A stretch of DNA of 64,000 nt from Aedes albopictus. Taxonomy: Eukaryota; Arthropoda; Insecta; Diptera; Culicidae. The translations under genes and the position numbers were made by a program. The DNA lies in NCBI RefSeq assembly GCF_035046485.1, contig NC_085137.1, positions 10,494,252 to 10,558,251 of the forward strand, given 5' to 3'. How positions within the stretch are numbered: position 1 is the first letter of the stretch; every line of letters begins with the position of its first letter. The notes under the pieces are model-generated. The model was not told the origin of the DNA. It made no database searches and was given only the letters and a program-made list of their open reading frames with translations. Positions 12,751-28,043 of the stretch are shown here, piece after piece.

Positions 12751-13520
12751 TACCGTAAACCGGGGTGAAATTGATCACTGGGGTACTACATTGTAATACC
12801 ATACTAGGAACTCTTAAGCGTCGTAATGATCTTAAACTTTTTACGTCATCTGATTCGTGGATGTCTAGAGATGAGTGCAGACTTTTTATTTTTTTTAGAA
12901 AAAGTTAGTTTTGCCTTATTTTTTCAAGGAATTTGCAATGTATTTCTCATTTAGCTGTAAACATTGCTGCTAAACAATCAATTGCTAATAGGACTTCCCG
13001 TGAATTCTCTGTTTTAACATTTTTGTGGAGCCTTGGTTGAGATGTTATGCAGCTAATCAGAACATGAAATTGTTATAAAAAGTTAATTTTTTGAAGAAAT
13101 AGTCAATCATTGTAATAGAAACCACTTATTTCAAATAAAATTGCTTACCTTTAGGCGTTTAAGGGGAAATTCCGAAATTTAATTTTGCATTTTAAGTATT
13201 AAATTCACTAGTTGTAAGATTTTAGACGCGTTATTCGGTTTTAGAAGAGCAAAATTAAGCGGTGAAGGAAATTTTCCTTTCCCACCGATGCTTAATTGCA
13301 TACTGATCAATTTCGCCCCAAAGTAGCATTACCAATATTTTGATATTTGAAGTTATTTAACTTTAAGTTAAAATTTGTTGAACAAAATTTTGTCACATAG
13401 TTCCATGGAGATCCACAGGGTACTGGTTTTACAGAAATTCTTTTGGCAATATTTGATCAGGCACTGATGTTATCCGCAAAAGTTGTTTTAAAGTGATCAA
13501 TTTGACCCCGGAATACGGTA
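12751..13520. mobile_element. TA-flanked MITE nested in the hAT element
   Basis: TACCGTAAACCGGGGTGAAA at the left and, inverted, TACCGTATTCCGGGGTCAAA at the right are the outer parts of a roughly 28-bp TIR that continues TTGATCACT on both sides. TA is present at both boundaries. The interior is AT-rich and non-coding. Confidence 0.8.
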
Positions 13521-13529
13521 GCATATGTC

Positions 13530-14806
13530 TAAGGACTGTTCATTTTATAAAGAGGACAACTTTGCAAGGCTATAAAAAGAAAACGCCTAGTTTAAATTTT
13601 AGCAGTCTTGGTTGGTTGTTCAGTACATTATATTAGCAAATAATAACTATGATTAAATTGGGTTAAAATTGTTGGACTTCATAGAAATGTGGCAAAGTGT
13701 TAGGAGAGGTCAATTTTTCGATCCCCAAAAACTAAAGATATACACAAAATTACTGTAAAACATCGATGTATCGTTTTTAATTTTATAAAAATGTTTGCCA
13801 TACTGCAGCAGTATGAGTGATACATATTCTGGCAAAATATAGACCTAATCGGAATATTAGTTGTTGAGATATTAAAGTTACAAGTTGGTCTCGATTTTCA
13901 GAACAAAATTTATTTGTTAAACAAAAAATATGAGAATATCAAATTTTGAATGTTTTCAATGGATCTAGCCGAAAGTACTAATAATGCAATTTCAAATGCA
14001 GAAAACCGTTTTTTGATAGCATTGTTGACTTGGTTACTGTGCTTCATGGCAGTTACCGGAGGAAAAATAGCTTCGTTCTTTGAAGGTTCTTCTAAATAAC
14101 GATGTAACCCATTGCAAATACAACATAACAATGATGACCAAAATAAAACTTTACATGTAGTTATTTTCAAATAAGGTATATAATTACATAGGATCAAGCC
14201 TTGATGAAAATAAATAATAATAAGCTTCTCTAAAATCGAAAACTTGCATTTATGGGGCAAAAAAATATGAAATTTTTCACTATGGCCATAATTAAGGATT
14301 AATTTTATGATGAAGAATGTACTTTAAAGCATATTTTTCTTCGGTATAATTTAGAATGCGATTCTCTTCTATACTGGACAAATTTTGAACTGAATCCGTA
14401 GTGTTATTGCATCACTGGACTTAAATAAGTATGTTTTATCAATTTCATTGATAGCAAGGCAACTTACTATATCAAGCTGTATAATGCTTGGTGCATTATT
14501 ATTGACCAACTATTACGTTCTACCTTTAGTAGAATAGTATTAGATCCCAACACATTGAAAAGTTCATAAAAAATTACAAGTTATGTATGTGGAAAGTTAT
14601 GTAGAATTTTGAGAAATTGGTTTTTACTGAGTTTTAACGAAAACCGCTCCAGTTCCATCACTAAGGACAATTTTTATAATGTTATATTTTTCCTACACTG
14701 TAGAATAGCTATGGAAGTTTATGCAAAAAACTGGTAATGATTTTATTGAAAAATAAAAAAGTATCACGCAAATAAGGTGTCCTCTTTATAAAATGAACAG
14801 TCCTTA
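13530..14806. mobile_element. Second TA-flanked MITE nested in the hAT element
   Basis: The TIR starts TAAGGACTGTTCATTTTATA (left, 13530) and is identical in inverted orientation at the right end (14806), continuing into AAGAGGACA on both sides, about 28 bp in all. TA is present at both ends. No coding region is seen in the 1.28-kb interior. Confidence 0.8.
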
Positions 14807-15130
14807 GCCTTCTTTTCATGAGTTTTGTCAATATGTTTCCAAACCAATTAAAATCGATTCTATACACTAACTAAGGAATTTTATACAACTATGTTGATTG
14901 AATCTTTGAATTGGATTTCATTGTAGAACAAAATGAGATATATTAGGAAATTAATTGTTTTTTTTGCTTGTATCACCACCCTGGATTTAATTTTTAGTTA
15001 AAAAAATCGCTCCCTTTATCATTATTTTCGCCCCCCAATTTGAACTTGACTCATTTTCGCAACCCCCCCCCCCCCCTCGGATTGAGTTTTGCCCCCTAGG
15101 GGGCGATTTCGCCCACTTTGGGAATCACTG

Positions 15131-16500
15131 CAGTAGACCGACGCCACGACAGCAACGCTACCAGGATGTTCTTCAGTGGCTACTTAATCGATGTAAGGGT
15201 ATATCCTAAGCAAGTCAATTTTCAATTTGCCTTTTTTGCAAGGGTATGACCTACGTAGGCGACTTTGAAGCCTTGGACCACTTCTTGTACAGCGTCTGAT
15301 CTAGTCCAGCATGCGATCACGCATTGTGCGAAAACGCGGGCACACGAACAAACCGTATCCTCTAAACCAACACAAACGGGTCATTCGGGAGAACCCGCAT
15401 GACCGAAACGATGTACATACTGTCGGACACAACCATGGCCCGAAAGGACCTGGGTCAAATGGAATGTTACTTCTTCATGGCATCTGTTAACTCAACTATC
15501 TACCCTCGTGACCAACCTGTGGGTCCACTTTCTTTTGTGGAACTGTCCCACGCACGCTGCCATTTAATCATGGAGGCCAATCTGGTGGTCCTGCGTATGC
15601 CTCTTATCGTCGATCACACCTCACAATTGTTTGACAGAGCACTTCGAAGTGATAGTGTAATCGCTTGCTGCTCCGGCTTTCGGTTGTTCACAACCACCAC
15701 CACAGTTTCATGGTGAGTCAATTCAAATTTCCTGGATCTCTTCCACTCGCCCACAATTGCGATCGTGTAAACTGCAGTCCGTTTCACTTCTTCAATCATT
15801 TCACGATAGAGCTCCTGCGTAATGTCGTCAGTGAAATCGACAATCGCCACTCCAAACGGGAACTTTAACCTGAACACCTCGTCGTACATGACATTCCATA
15901 ACACCGAACCCAGGATAGAACCGTGCAGGACTACTTTGTTATGTGAAAGCACTTCCGACCCACCTCCGTGTCGTAAGCTAGTACTCGATTTTGGAAGTAA
16001 CATCCAAGAATTTTGTACAGGTACCCGGGTAGGCCCAGACGTAGGAGTGCATCGGTAATAGCCGCCCAACTAGCGCTATTGAACGCCTTCCTTACATCCA
16101 AATTCTGTTGAGGATGATCTTTTCGATCTTCCCCACCGTGTCGATCAAGCATATTGGTCTATACGTCGACGGGTCTACCTACGAGTGGTTTCCCCACCTT
16201 TGGCATTAGAAGTCTGGTTCTTCCGCATCCAAAACTCTGGGAAAACTCCCTCGTCCAGGCATTTCTGCATAGCAGACTTCAACATCTCGGTAGCCTCTGC
16301 AATAGCCACTTTTAAGGTCAAGTTCCTCTGTCCGGCGATGCTCATTCAAACTTGCTGTTTACCATTGCACTCATGAGAGATTAGGAAATGTATGGTGTGC
16401 AGAGGAATGGCACTATCATCGCATGGTTGCACATGATCCTCGGTTGTACGGATTCTCGCCAGGCCAGCGAAAATAGACTTGACGATGACCTCGGCCTAGA
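15131..16500 (-). pseudogene. R1-clade LINE reverse transcriptase fragment
   Basis: The minus strand shows, in order, RPICLIDTVGKIEKIILNR-like text (about 16170-16110), LDVRKAFNSASWAAI (the R1 palm motif, about 16100-16055), GSILGSVLWNVMYDEVFRL with a decayed catalytic block VDFTDDIT in place of the usual FADD, and then VYTIAIVGEWKRSRK. Further down, about 15560-15300, frames read WQRAWDSSTKESGPTGW and HGCVRQYVHRFGHAGSPECP, the C-terminal Cys-rich region of R1 elements. Stops and frameshifts occur between blocks, so the copy is dead. It is split by the hAT element ending at 15130 and probably resumes at 11698. Confidence 0.85.
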
Positions 16501-17886
16501 TGAAGTTATTGAATGCTGGTAGAGGTAGCGGCATACCAAGTTTTGCACTAAGTAGTGTTAGTGTTGAAGTTATGATTGATGGGACTGTGTTTGAAGTTTT
16601 GGCTGGAGGTCGTGTCAACGACGGATCCGAGAAACATGGTTAAGGAACTTGTAATGACTTAAAGCTTTGAAACGTACATCTAGTTCCAGATTTCAACTCA
16701 CTATTTTGCAGACCATTATATACAAGACATTACTTAAAAAAAATATATAAAAAAACATTACCTAGGACTTGGTATAAACATATCTGCAATATGTTTATAC
16801 CTAGACCTAGTCTCAAGAGATCTTGCAGCAGATACGACATAATTCAAATTTCTCTATTTTTACGGCAAAATTAACGATCACCACCGAAAATGGTTTCGAA
16901 TTTTGGGTGCCGCGCCGCCGCATTCCACTGACCCAATTACTGGTTGCCCCGGCGGCGGCCGGACAGCATCAGATGCTGTTGTAGATCGCTAATGATGCTA
17001 TCTCGATCACGGCATCATCGGCCGGAAAGCAATGCATCATCAAAGATCGCTGATGATGAGTATGGACGGGCGGAGGGGTGAACTATGCTTGCGTGTGTTT
17101 TGGTAGCTGTTTTGATGTTTGTTTTCTTATGGGAAAATGACAGTCAATGTGAGTCAATTCGATAATGACCGGCGGAAGGTACAACGTGTTGGAGACTGCT
17201 GGTTATGAATGCTAAAAAAATCTCTCCAAAGTGTCCAAATGAGATGACCGAGTTCATTCCATTTTTCATGCATTTAATAATAATCGGAACATCTCAATAA
17301 TATGGTGAACTGGGTAGATACAGAGTAGTTCTCATATTTTGAAAGCCTAATAATCAATTTTCAACGATCAATAAACTATTAGCAAATTAACCCAATAAAT
17401 TTCGCACAATGCCGACCAATTTGATGATAAATGGATCAATTCGAGGTCGTCCATTATCATCTTTCAGGGGGAAAAGTGTTCTGGTGAAGGCATATAAATT
17501 AAAAAAGGCAATAATGGAGATATGGCCATAATGGAGCATGAAAAGATGGTGTGAACAACTTCAAATTAGGATCACGACGATGGACTTTTTTCTATATGTA
17601 GGATGTAGGCATTGATGGGCATTCTCATTGCCAAAATGCAGTAATTTTCCGATCACGAGAAATTTTACCATACAGGTATGTTCCGTTTTTATCAACACGG
17701 TCCGCGATTTTCGGTTGACAAAAACGGATTAATTTTCTTTGACAAAATATGATGCAACATTTTAATATGAATTGAAAATTTTACAGTAGAACACATTCCA
17801 AAAGTAAAAATACGCAGCTTACTATGAAACATAATTGCTTTTTGATGGCTTTTAGCACATCTTGGTTGCACAGTTAAAATTACAGA
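16501..17886. other. Gene-free DNA with a GC-rich, non-repetitive island
   Basis: Most of the stretch is AT-rich. Positions 16880-17110 form a GC-rich island with GCCGCGCCGCCGC and GGCGGCGGCCGG runs and several GATGATGC/ATCATCAG motifs. I see no ORF, SINE or TIR in it. It could be old unique sequence with a regulatory role, but that is only inference from composition. Confidence 0.4.
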
Positions 17887-18159
17887 CACAGATAAAAATA
17901 ATGAAATTTACACGTCATGTAAACTTCATTCTAGTCATGTTAACTTACTGTTATGATGGTTTACATGATATATCATGTAAATTTGCGTTATATGTCATGT
18001 AAACACTCAGAGTCATGCTGAATTACATGACATATAATGTAAGTTTACATGATATTGTATGACATTTACATGAAATGTCGTGTAAACTTCTGTGATATCC
18101 CACGCTCCAATCATGTGCATCATATGTCTCACAATTTTACATTCTTTTTTCGATCTGTG
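17887..18159. mobile_element. MITE (273 bp), copy 1 of a CACAGAT family
   Basis: The left end CACAGATAAAAATAATGAAA and the inverted right end CACAGATCGAAAAAAGAATG share CACAGAT. The interior is a series of imperfect inverted/direct repeats of TTTACATGA and CATGTAAAC. A second copy in reverse orientation lies at 25919-26189. Confidence 0.75.
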
Positions 18160-18299
18160 GATTTCTGACGGTGACGCCGACAAGAGGTTTTCACCACATT
18201 TGTTACCACATTTTTGGAAATCTATTTTCGTTGAATACATGAGTGTCACATATATTACAGTTCCAGTATCCAGATCGACGTTTTAAAATATGACATACT

Positions 18300-19380
18300 T
18301 ACGGATACTAGGATACTTTTAGGCAATCTGCAGGAATTTTCCTAAGCAATCACTTTTAACTTCTCCAGAATATTGGATTGCTCAAGAAGTTCCTCCAGAA
18401 TTCTTCTAGGTTACCTTGCATCATGTGGCTTGTTTATCTTTTAGAATTCGATGATAATTTTTAGGGAAAAGAGGTTCTGTCCATTATGATTTCTTCAGAA
18501 ATTCCTTCTCGGGTCAACTAAGATGTCTCTTTTCAAATTTCTCCTGGAGTTTCTTTGAGGATCCCTTCAAATATTCCACCAGGAACCGGAATTTACTAAT
18601 CTTCCTTGAAATTGAAATTCATCCAAGAGTTGCTTTGGAGATTCATCAAGATTTTACTTTTGAAATATAGGAGGTTTTCCGTTTCTTCAGAATTTCCTAC
18701 GGGAATTCTTCCAAGATTGCATTCTGAGAATTCTCCAGAAAATTTTTCTGATATTTCTCTAGGGGTTCTTTCTGGGATTCCTTCAACATGTTTTCTAGAA
18801 TTTCATCAGAAGTTCTTGGATTCTTTAAAGAGTTTCTTAAGATATTTTTCTCTAGGGAATGTCCTTCTTCTTAAAATTTCTTTGAAGGATTCCTACAGGA
18901 CTTTGTTTTGGTATTATTTATGCGCAGTAGAATCACCTGCACCTACTGGAATTTTTATTATGTAGATTTCTCCCCAATTTCTTACTGCGTGTCCTGGGAA
19001 TCTCTCAGAAGTTAGGTCTAGTAATTTTCCAGGAATTCTTTCATCAAATATTCCAGAAGTTACTTCAGGGAGTCCTCCTGATGTTCTGTATAGAAATCTC
19101 CGGGAAGTTCATCCTGAGAATTCTCCAGAAGTTCCTAGTGGGAAACCTTGAGAAATTACTTCTAGGAATCTTTCTTTCTAGAAAGGAAAGTTCTTTCTAG
19201 AAATCATCCATTTGATTCTCGAGGAATACTTTCAGAATTGATGAGATTTCTTTAAGGTTTTTTTTGGGAATCCTTAGTTTCTTCTGGAAATCCTTTGCTG
19301 GAAAAAACCCCAGATCGTTTTCCAAGATCCTAGACTCGTCTTTCCTAGAGAAACTTATTTCTGAAATATTTAATGACAAA
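18300..19380. repeat. Degenerate TTCC/GAATT low-complexity tract (about 1.1 kb)
   Basis: Loosely periodic units such as TTCTCCAGAA, GGAATTCTTCC and TCCAGAAGTTCC fill the region. There is no fixed unit. Short open frames here arise from the composition and are not genes. Confidence 0.65.
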
Positions 19381-19407
19381 CGTCTTAAAATCCCGCTACA
19401 ACAGTGC

Positions 19408-21535
<2,128 letters not shown>

Positions 21536-21599
21536 TTAGCATTCATGTTAAAATACACATAAATAAAAACAAAAAAAAAAAGATAGATAGATAGATGTA

Positions 21600-22990
21600 C
21601 ATAATGTCTCGGTATTTTGTAACAAAATACTACAAATGGGGAAGCTAAGCAATGAAATGAACACTATGTCTTTGAAGGACGAGTAATGCAAAATGTAGCA
21701 CTGCATTGCCTCGAGTTTCACACTTCACTACGCGCAACTGCACCAGAAGGACAATAAAACGACCAAAAAGCTATCGCAAAAAGCCCCCACAAAGCTTCAA
21801 TTTGCTCCTTTTTCGACCGGTCGTAAAAACAAAACGACCACCGAAAAGCTATGCTGCGTACAACGCAGCTACGCAACGATATGCGACGGCACGTTGCACA
21901 ACTCCGCCCTCATTGCGACAGCAACGTGTCTGTGTCGTACGCACATGTCGAGCAGTAATAAAAACGTCACAACGAACGTGACGCAACAGCACAACCGGTG
22001 ACTTCAACGAGTCATCAAGCGAAGAACCGTGCCCTGCTTACAGGTCGCTCCAATATAATCCGATCCGATGATTTATGCAATACGACGAATGCCACTAGCA
22101 CAGCACTGACTGCAGCCAACAGTAGACAAACAAATTTTCTCGCTTGTGAGAAAACTGAAATCAGTGATAATTAAATTAAGTAGTCTCAAATTGATTAGCG
22201 AGCGGTGAAAAATCACTACCCCCGGTCACAAATTTCCGCTTTCTTCCGGCATACGAAATCTGAAAGCAACTTCAGCACACTGGCGGGCGGTGGTGGTTGG
22301 GAAATCGGTCCAAAATTTATTACCCGGTTCTCTATAATTTGTACCCGGCCGCGAACTGCAGGCAGACGGTAATCACTGGAAACTATCACTCGCATTGAAA
22401 TTCGGCCGTCCGCGCCGACGACGCGACGCCACCACCTTTAATCAGCTTTGTGTGTGCAACATGCAACCCCACGAACAAAGTTGGCTGGAAACGGGAAAAT
22501 GAAAATTTTTGAGTTTGAAGAGAAATAATTCAAGCAGGCTTTGCCTTGACCGATCGTTGCTACATCTAACTAGGCCTATGAAGTCATAGCTTTGCTTTAT
22601 GAAGTAAGAGTTGAACACTTGCAATGATGGTCATTCTTCCGGGGCAGTACTGAGGTACGACGAGTCGTGTTGGTCAAGTTTGAAGTCAAGTGCACCCCAC
22701 CGCCAGTCAATGAATGAATGCCGGATGACAACGACAACGACAACAACAAGGGAAGGGCGGAAAAGCAACCACCACGGTGTATAATTTAAATTTTCCACGC
22801 TTCTTTCAAGTGGTGCAGGTCTGTGTGGATATCGATTCTGCAAAGTAAAGGGGCAATTGATTTAGTAGGGGTGTTCGAAAAACAATTATTTATCAGAAAA
22901 GTACTACGTCCAATTATCTGAGGACACAGTAGGTTGATAAATACCGTATATCACTGGTGCTTTACATACCTGACGTCATAAAATAATAAG
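21600..22990. other. Gene-free, partly GC-rich non-repetitive region
   Basis: Positions 22000-22480 are GC-rich, with CCGGCCGCGAACTGCAGG and CCGTCCGCGCCGACGACGCG. I see no repeat, TIR or protein motif. ACAACGACAACGACAACAACAA at 22729-22750 is a short (ACA)-type repeat. It may be unique upstream DNA; no gene is supported. Confidence 0.4.
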
Positions 22991-22991
22991 G

Positions 22992-23043
22992 TTGTTACTG
23001 GAGATGAACCAGCCTCGGGCTGAAAATCTCCCTAGTAAAGCTA
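22992..23043 (+). mobile_element. Possible SINE family 2 3' tail
   Basis: GAGATGAACCAGCCTCGGGC followed by TGAAAATCTC closely matches the conserved 3' body of the SINEs at 45246-45421 and 61228-61411 (GAGATGAACTAGCCTAGGGC). The tRNA head is missing, so it is a truncated or diverged relative. Confidence 0.45.
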
Positions 23044-23730
23044 ATAACACTAGTTTACAGCATTTTTGAACTCGGTAAGCTGATGATCATTTTTGGTGTA
23101 GAATCATGCCCTGAGTTCGAAAACGCGTAGGAAAAAAATTACAGTAGAGCGGAAATTTTTTCGACTTTCCATACAAGGTTCATGATTTGAAATCGATTTT
23201 TGTTCTATTTTTAAGCAAAGCCGCTCACTTCACACATCTCATTCTCCGTAATCTATGCTCCGATTGAGCTGATTTTTTTTTACTGTAACTCGCCTACATA
23301 TAATATGTCAAATAAACGTTGAGAAAGAATTTTTAAATTATTTTTTTCTTATTGAAAAAAATACATTTCTTCATATATTTTTGGAAATTTTGCTAAAAAT
23401 TAAGGAGATCGTCCCCAAAACTCGCCAATATCTTGAATTTCGTCAATCTGACGCAAAACCTGTATTCGGATGATCGAATGGCATTATATTCAGCTATTAA
23501 TTTATGGAGAAAGATTTAAAATTGGTTGAACAAAACGCAAGATATTTGAATTTGATTAAATTCCATATTTTAAAAAGTTGTTAAACTCGATATTGAGCTA
23601 AAACTCAAAAACTGTTTTACTTTAAATTTTTTGAAGCGCGGTTTTGAAATCAGCACTAAATTATGCTCCAAAAATTTTGGTCGTTGACAGAAGTTCACGA
23701 CTTTCGTTTTATTTTGTAAACTAGTGTTAT
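23044..23730. mobile_element. MITE-like element with 16-bp perfect TIR
   Basis: ATAACACTAGTTTACA at 23044-23059 is matched exactly in inverted orientation at 23715-23730. The 687-bp interior is AT-rich and non-coding. The TSD is not obvious. Confidence 0.65.
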
Positions 23731-25918
23731 CGGTTGGCTTATAACTTTAGCTTGTTTCCTACGTATTTCAATCATTCACAGCAGGTAGAATATCTTTATT
23801 GGGAAGAAATAATGAATTGTTTACTGTGTTTTTTTTAGGGCTGACAGCAAAGGTACGGGGCATAATGGACACTCTTGCATATTTTATTCTAATTCTTTGG
23901 CTACATCGACCAGTTAAGTAATTTGCCTACGGAGATCTATACCAAAGATATAATACTCCATCTTAGACGAGTTTACATAACATCAACGTTAATTAATTAA
24001 ACTTTAGGCTAAAATAATCGGATTGATTTTTTTTCCAAACTATCTAAAACGTCTAACAGTATGCATTGTGCGTACATTCATTCGTAATTGCCAGTGTTCA
24101 TTTTGCCCCGAATCGACTACAACATTAAAATTGATATTTTGAGTAAATTCTGATCAAAAATAAAATACTTTATCCATTGCTAAAGCTGTGTATACATATA
24201 GATAAGGTAAAAATTCACTTGTTTTAATGGTGTATACACTCAAACACGGTAAGATATTACGTTATTTGCTGCTGCTTCGAAATTATGAGAATTATAATTC
24301 TATAATTATATATGGAGTATACTCCATATGAAAAACACATTTCAATTACAATGATATTTTGGTTATTTTGGAGGAATATAAATGGTACTTTTGAAAAACA
24401 GAACAAAATCTTGTTCCTCAACACTTATAGCTCAGTTTCGTGTTTCAAAGGAATCGCTCAAGAAATTTCTTGACTGATTCCTGGCAGAAACTTTCTACAG
24501 TGACTGCCATTTGAATTGTCATTTCTTCGCAACTGCGTACTGCGAAACGACGGTTTCTTGAGCGATTCAGGCAAGGAATTTTCCATGCATCAAGATAGGC
24601 CGAGAAATTCCTTCTGATCTGCAAACAGCTCTTATGCATTGAAAGTTTAACATAAAAGTCAACGGTTTCGGCAAAAACAGGGGTGTCCCATGATTATGCC
24701 TCTTATCCCCCTAAATTATATTGTACATATGAAAGTAAATGTTATAAATGATTATTAAAATAAGAACATAATTTGTTAACTCAGTTTCACCCTATACTGA
24801 ACAATTCTAGCACACACATACACATACACAAAATGAGCCAAAAAAGGGGAAGAGTTGCCATGACACAATCAACGTCAAAAAGGGAAATTTAAAAAGAAAT
24901 GGGGAAAAGATAAAAGGGACAGGCTACTGGGTCGAACAATGCAAAGAGCAGAGCCAATTCCATTCCGACCTCTCGAGACAAATAGATCTTCGAACGCTAA
25001 AATCGAAAGTTACCGAAACCAAAAAGTTAAGTTCCAGTGTGCTCTAAGTGATTTTGAATCAGGTATGAGCAAACCAGTCCTTATTTGGTTGAGACCTTAA
25101 CGATCTGCCCCGTAGCCCAACTAATATCCCGCATATAACCCCAATTTTTCAGGACCCATTATTATAGGTCTATTTCGCCTGGTAGTGGCCAAGCGAGGCC
25201 CGCCCAAATAACAATTTTGATTTAAAGTCATCTCGAGTTCTAATATGCCTCCATGAGCCCACGTTCTGGCTAGTTGGCTCAGTTTTATTACGATTTACAG
25301 GACTTTCGTATACATACCGGCTTAGGATTTCGGGTTGTATCATAGTTTTATCGTACCCCCGATACAACCTTCTCAATAAAACCATCTTCTGGCTTGTCAA
25401 ACATTTGTTTTGTTTATTTCTCACTAATGTTTGATCTTCAGAATAAATTATGCTTGTTTTTTCCTATTCGTAATTTTCCTTTTCGATTTACCGTGCCGAT
25501 AAGTCGCTGATTTCACATTTCCTTGCCATTTATATCATTGAGCGCACATAATTCGTCCAAATCTTCTTTTTGGTAGCAGCGATAGCCTTCGTATCCCACA
25601 CTAACCTTGGACGACCACTGCACACCTTCGGGAATAGTTACCTTGCTTTTTTTCGGTCTAAGACCGTTTTACGGTCCACCTGAACACTCCTGAAATGTCT
25701 TTTATAACATTTGCGCATGGACTAATCACGACTACAGCTGTCACTTCTTCATAGTGCAAATTTTAAACTTAAGAAATCGGATTTTGAGTGAGAGCTTACG
25801 TGCATGCAAAGAAAACCAAGACATTGTATGTGATACGGGATACAAGAACCTTATTTTTACGATGATGCAAACTTAAGTCTATGTTATCATGCATACGGTA
25901 ACGGAGGGGCAAGACACG
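23731..25918. other. Gene-free DNA, including a short foldback
   Basis: A foldback pairs GAATCGCTCAAGAAA near 24450 with TTTCTTGAGCGATTC near 24555. Positions 24820-25440 have a less AT-biased composition and an AATAAA near 25442, reminiscent of an LTR or UTR. I found no second copy or terminal motif to support an element. No gene is supported. Confidence 0.35.
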
Positions 25919-26189
25919 CACAGATCGAAAAAAAGAGTGTAAAATTCTGTGACATATGATGATGATTGGAGCGTGGAATATCACAGAAGTTTACACGAAA
26001 TATCATGTAAAAGTCATGAAATATCATGTAAACTTCCATTATATGTCATGTAAATCAGCATGACTCCGAGAGTTTACATGACATATAACACAAATTTACA
26101 TGATTTATCATGTAAACAATCATAACACTAAGTTTACATGACTAAAATTAAGTTTACATGACGTGTAAATTTCATTATTTTTATCTGTG
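25919..26189. mobile_element. MITE (271 bp), copy 2 of the CACAGAT family, inverted
   Basis: This is the reverse-orientation relative of 17887-18159. It starts CACAGATCGAAAAAAAGAGT and ends ATTTTTATCTGTG, with the same internal ACATGATATATC/CATGTAAAC motifs. The two copies are 7.7 kb apart. Confidence 0.75.
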
Positions 26190-26205
26190 CGTATAATTCT
26201 TGGCT

Positions 26206-26304
26206 TAGCGCCGATTTCTTCACCTCGGCTTAACCGGTAAGCCAGGCTTACCCATATAGTTAAACCTAGTTTAACGCTTAAGCCAGGGTGAAGAAATCGG
26301 CCCC
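26206..26304. mobile_element. Short foldback (about 100 bp)
   Basis: GCCGATTTCTTCACCTCGGC at 26209-26228 pairs with the inverted copy ending GGGTGAAGAAATCGGCCCC at 26304. The whole unit forms a hairpin with a GCTTAA/TTAAGC inner stem. Confidence 0.6.
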
Positions 26305-26639
26305 TAGTATATTATAGTGTACTGAAAAAGATTAGTGCATCGTAGCAAACTCTGCGGCTGATTTTTTCGATAAACAATGATTCATCTGTCACAGCCTTGA
26401 TCTCAGCCAGTACGATTACTTTGATAGTAATACATTAATATACAATAATATACAGTACAGGCATACCTCGATAGTGCGTACACCACCGCTTCGTTTAGTG
26501 TACGTACTATCGAAACGTACGTACTATCGAATCACAAATTTTGATTTCAAATTTCATTTTCAAATCAAAGAATGTTATTTCTAGAACGTCAGGATTGCCA
26601 AAAAATTACATGTGGCGCAAGGGTCCGTTTATTAATTAC

Positions 26640-27400
26640 GTAATTTTGCTTGTTTAGGATCCTATCTCTGTTGGAAAAATCTTCTTGTGCTCTGGGGAGG
26701 CTTCATTGAGGCATCTCGTCCTGGGAACTTGTATTGATTTTATTAGAATTATATTTTAGAACCATCCAAACTGTTCTAGATATAATTAAATCGATCTACA
26801 TCAGTTATATCTTGTTATAGAAACATTCTAGAAGTATTTTCTCCTGCAATATTTATTGTCGTGATATTTTCAAAATCTTCTGAACATTGCTCCATCTAGA
26901 ACACCTCCAAGAGTTTAAATTTTTACGAGAAGGGATTCCTAGAGGTATCCCGGGGGTCTTGGAAGAACCCTGGATTTCTTGGAGGAATTCAACGAAAAAT
27001 TATTTGATGAATCTTAGAAAGTATTCCTGAAGGAATCTCGGAAAATAATTTCTTGAGGAATCTTAGAATGAATTCATGGAGAAATCCCGGAACAAAATTC
27101 CTGGAGGTATTCAAGAAGAAATTCCTGAAGAAATCCTGGAAGTCCCGAAAGTATTCCAGTAGAAATTCTTGGTGAAGTTTCGGAAGGAATCTCTGGAGAA
27201 ATCTCTGAAAGAAACCCTGGAATCTCATTAGGAATCGCAGAAGAAACTCCTGGAAGAATCCCTAAGTAATCCCAGAAAGTACTCCTGGAGAAATCTCGGA
27301 ACCCACACCTAGAGGAATTTCTGAACTGAAAGAAACTTGAAGCCTGAAGAAATCCCTAAAGCAAGCGAGAAAGCGAAATGTCTTTCTCCGAATTCCAAAA
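26640..27400. repeat. Degenerate GGAATTCCTGGA-type tract
   Basis: Diverged units such as GAAATCCTGGA, GGAATCTCTGGAGAAATC and AATTCCTGGAGG recur with a variable 15-24 bp spacing. This is the reverse-complement flavour of the tract at 18300-19380. Confidence 0.6.
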
Positions 27401-28043
27401 TTCGGGTTCTTCCATAAACAATTGAATTGGTACAGCCAATAGGACAATGCAAACCACGGTTGCTAAAGAATTGTTTTCTAAGTTTTTGATGTTTTGTGAC
27501 CTATTTGTTAACGATCGGACTTCAAGAGATTTCTTCCAGAATTTCTCAAGAAGTCCCCGGAATCCTCCAGGAATTTCATTCGAGATTCGCCGAATATTGA
27601 TTGATTGATTTGTCCTTGGATTTGTCTTTATTGAAAAGCTTTCGCCGAATAGTTTCTTTTAGGATGTCTCTGGATTTATTTTTTTGGACTTCCAGATAGT
27701 ATTCCTGGAAATTCTAGCAACTTCATCCAGGATTTCTCTAGGACTTCTTTCGGAAATTGTATCAGAAATTCTTACTGAGATTCGTTCAAAAACTCATTGC
27801 AACAATCCGTAAGGATTTATTCCTAGAATATCATACGAGATTCTTCCCGGAGTATCTTCTGGGAATTCTTCAAGAATTCCTTCTGAAACCCGTCCAGAAA
27901 TCCTACAAGATCCCTGACAAGAACTTCATTCAGTATTCATCTAAAAGCTTCTCCGAGATCCCTCCAGGAACTTCTCCCGGTTTTTTTTTTTCGGGAGCTA
28001 CTTCTGATTCAAGTATTCCTACAATGATTTCACCAGGTAATCC

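Larger units (their letters stand above)
11699..15130. mobile_element. Non-autonomous hAT-type DNA transposon (3.43 kb)
   Basis: The left end CAGTGTTTCCCAAACTT (11699) and the inverted right end CAGTGATTCCCAAAGTG (15130) are typical hAT termini. Both are followed inward by a CGCCCCCT-containing block. The flanking 8-mers CAGTAGAA (11691-11698) and CAGTAGAC (15131-15138) match at 7 of 8 positions, the 8-bp TSD expected of hAT elements. The interior has no transposase-like ORF. It contains two TA-flanked MITEs (12751-13520 and 13530-14806) and a poly-C run near 15063-15076. Confidence 0.85.

Noticed and set aside
24820..25440. Possible LTR or UTR
   Set aside because: No second copy in the window, no TG...CA termini and no primer site were found.
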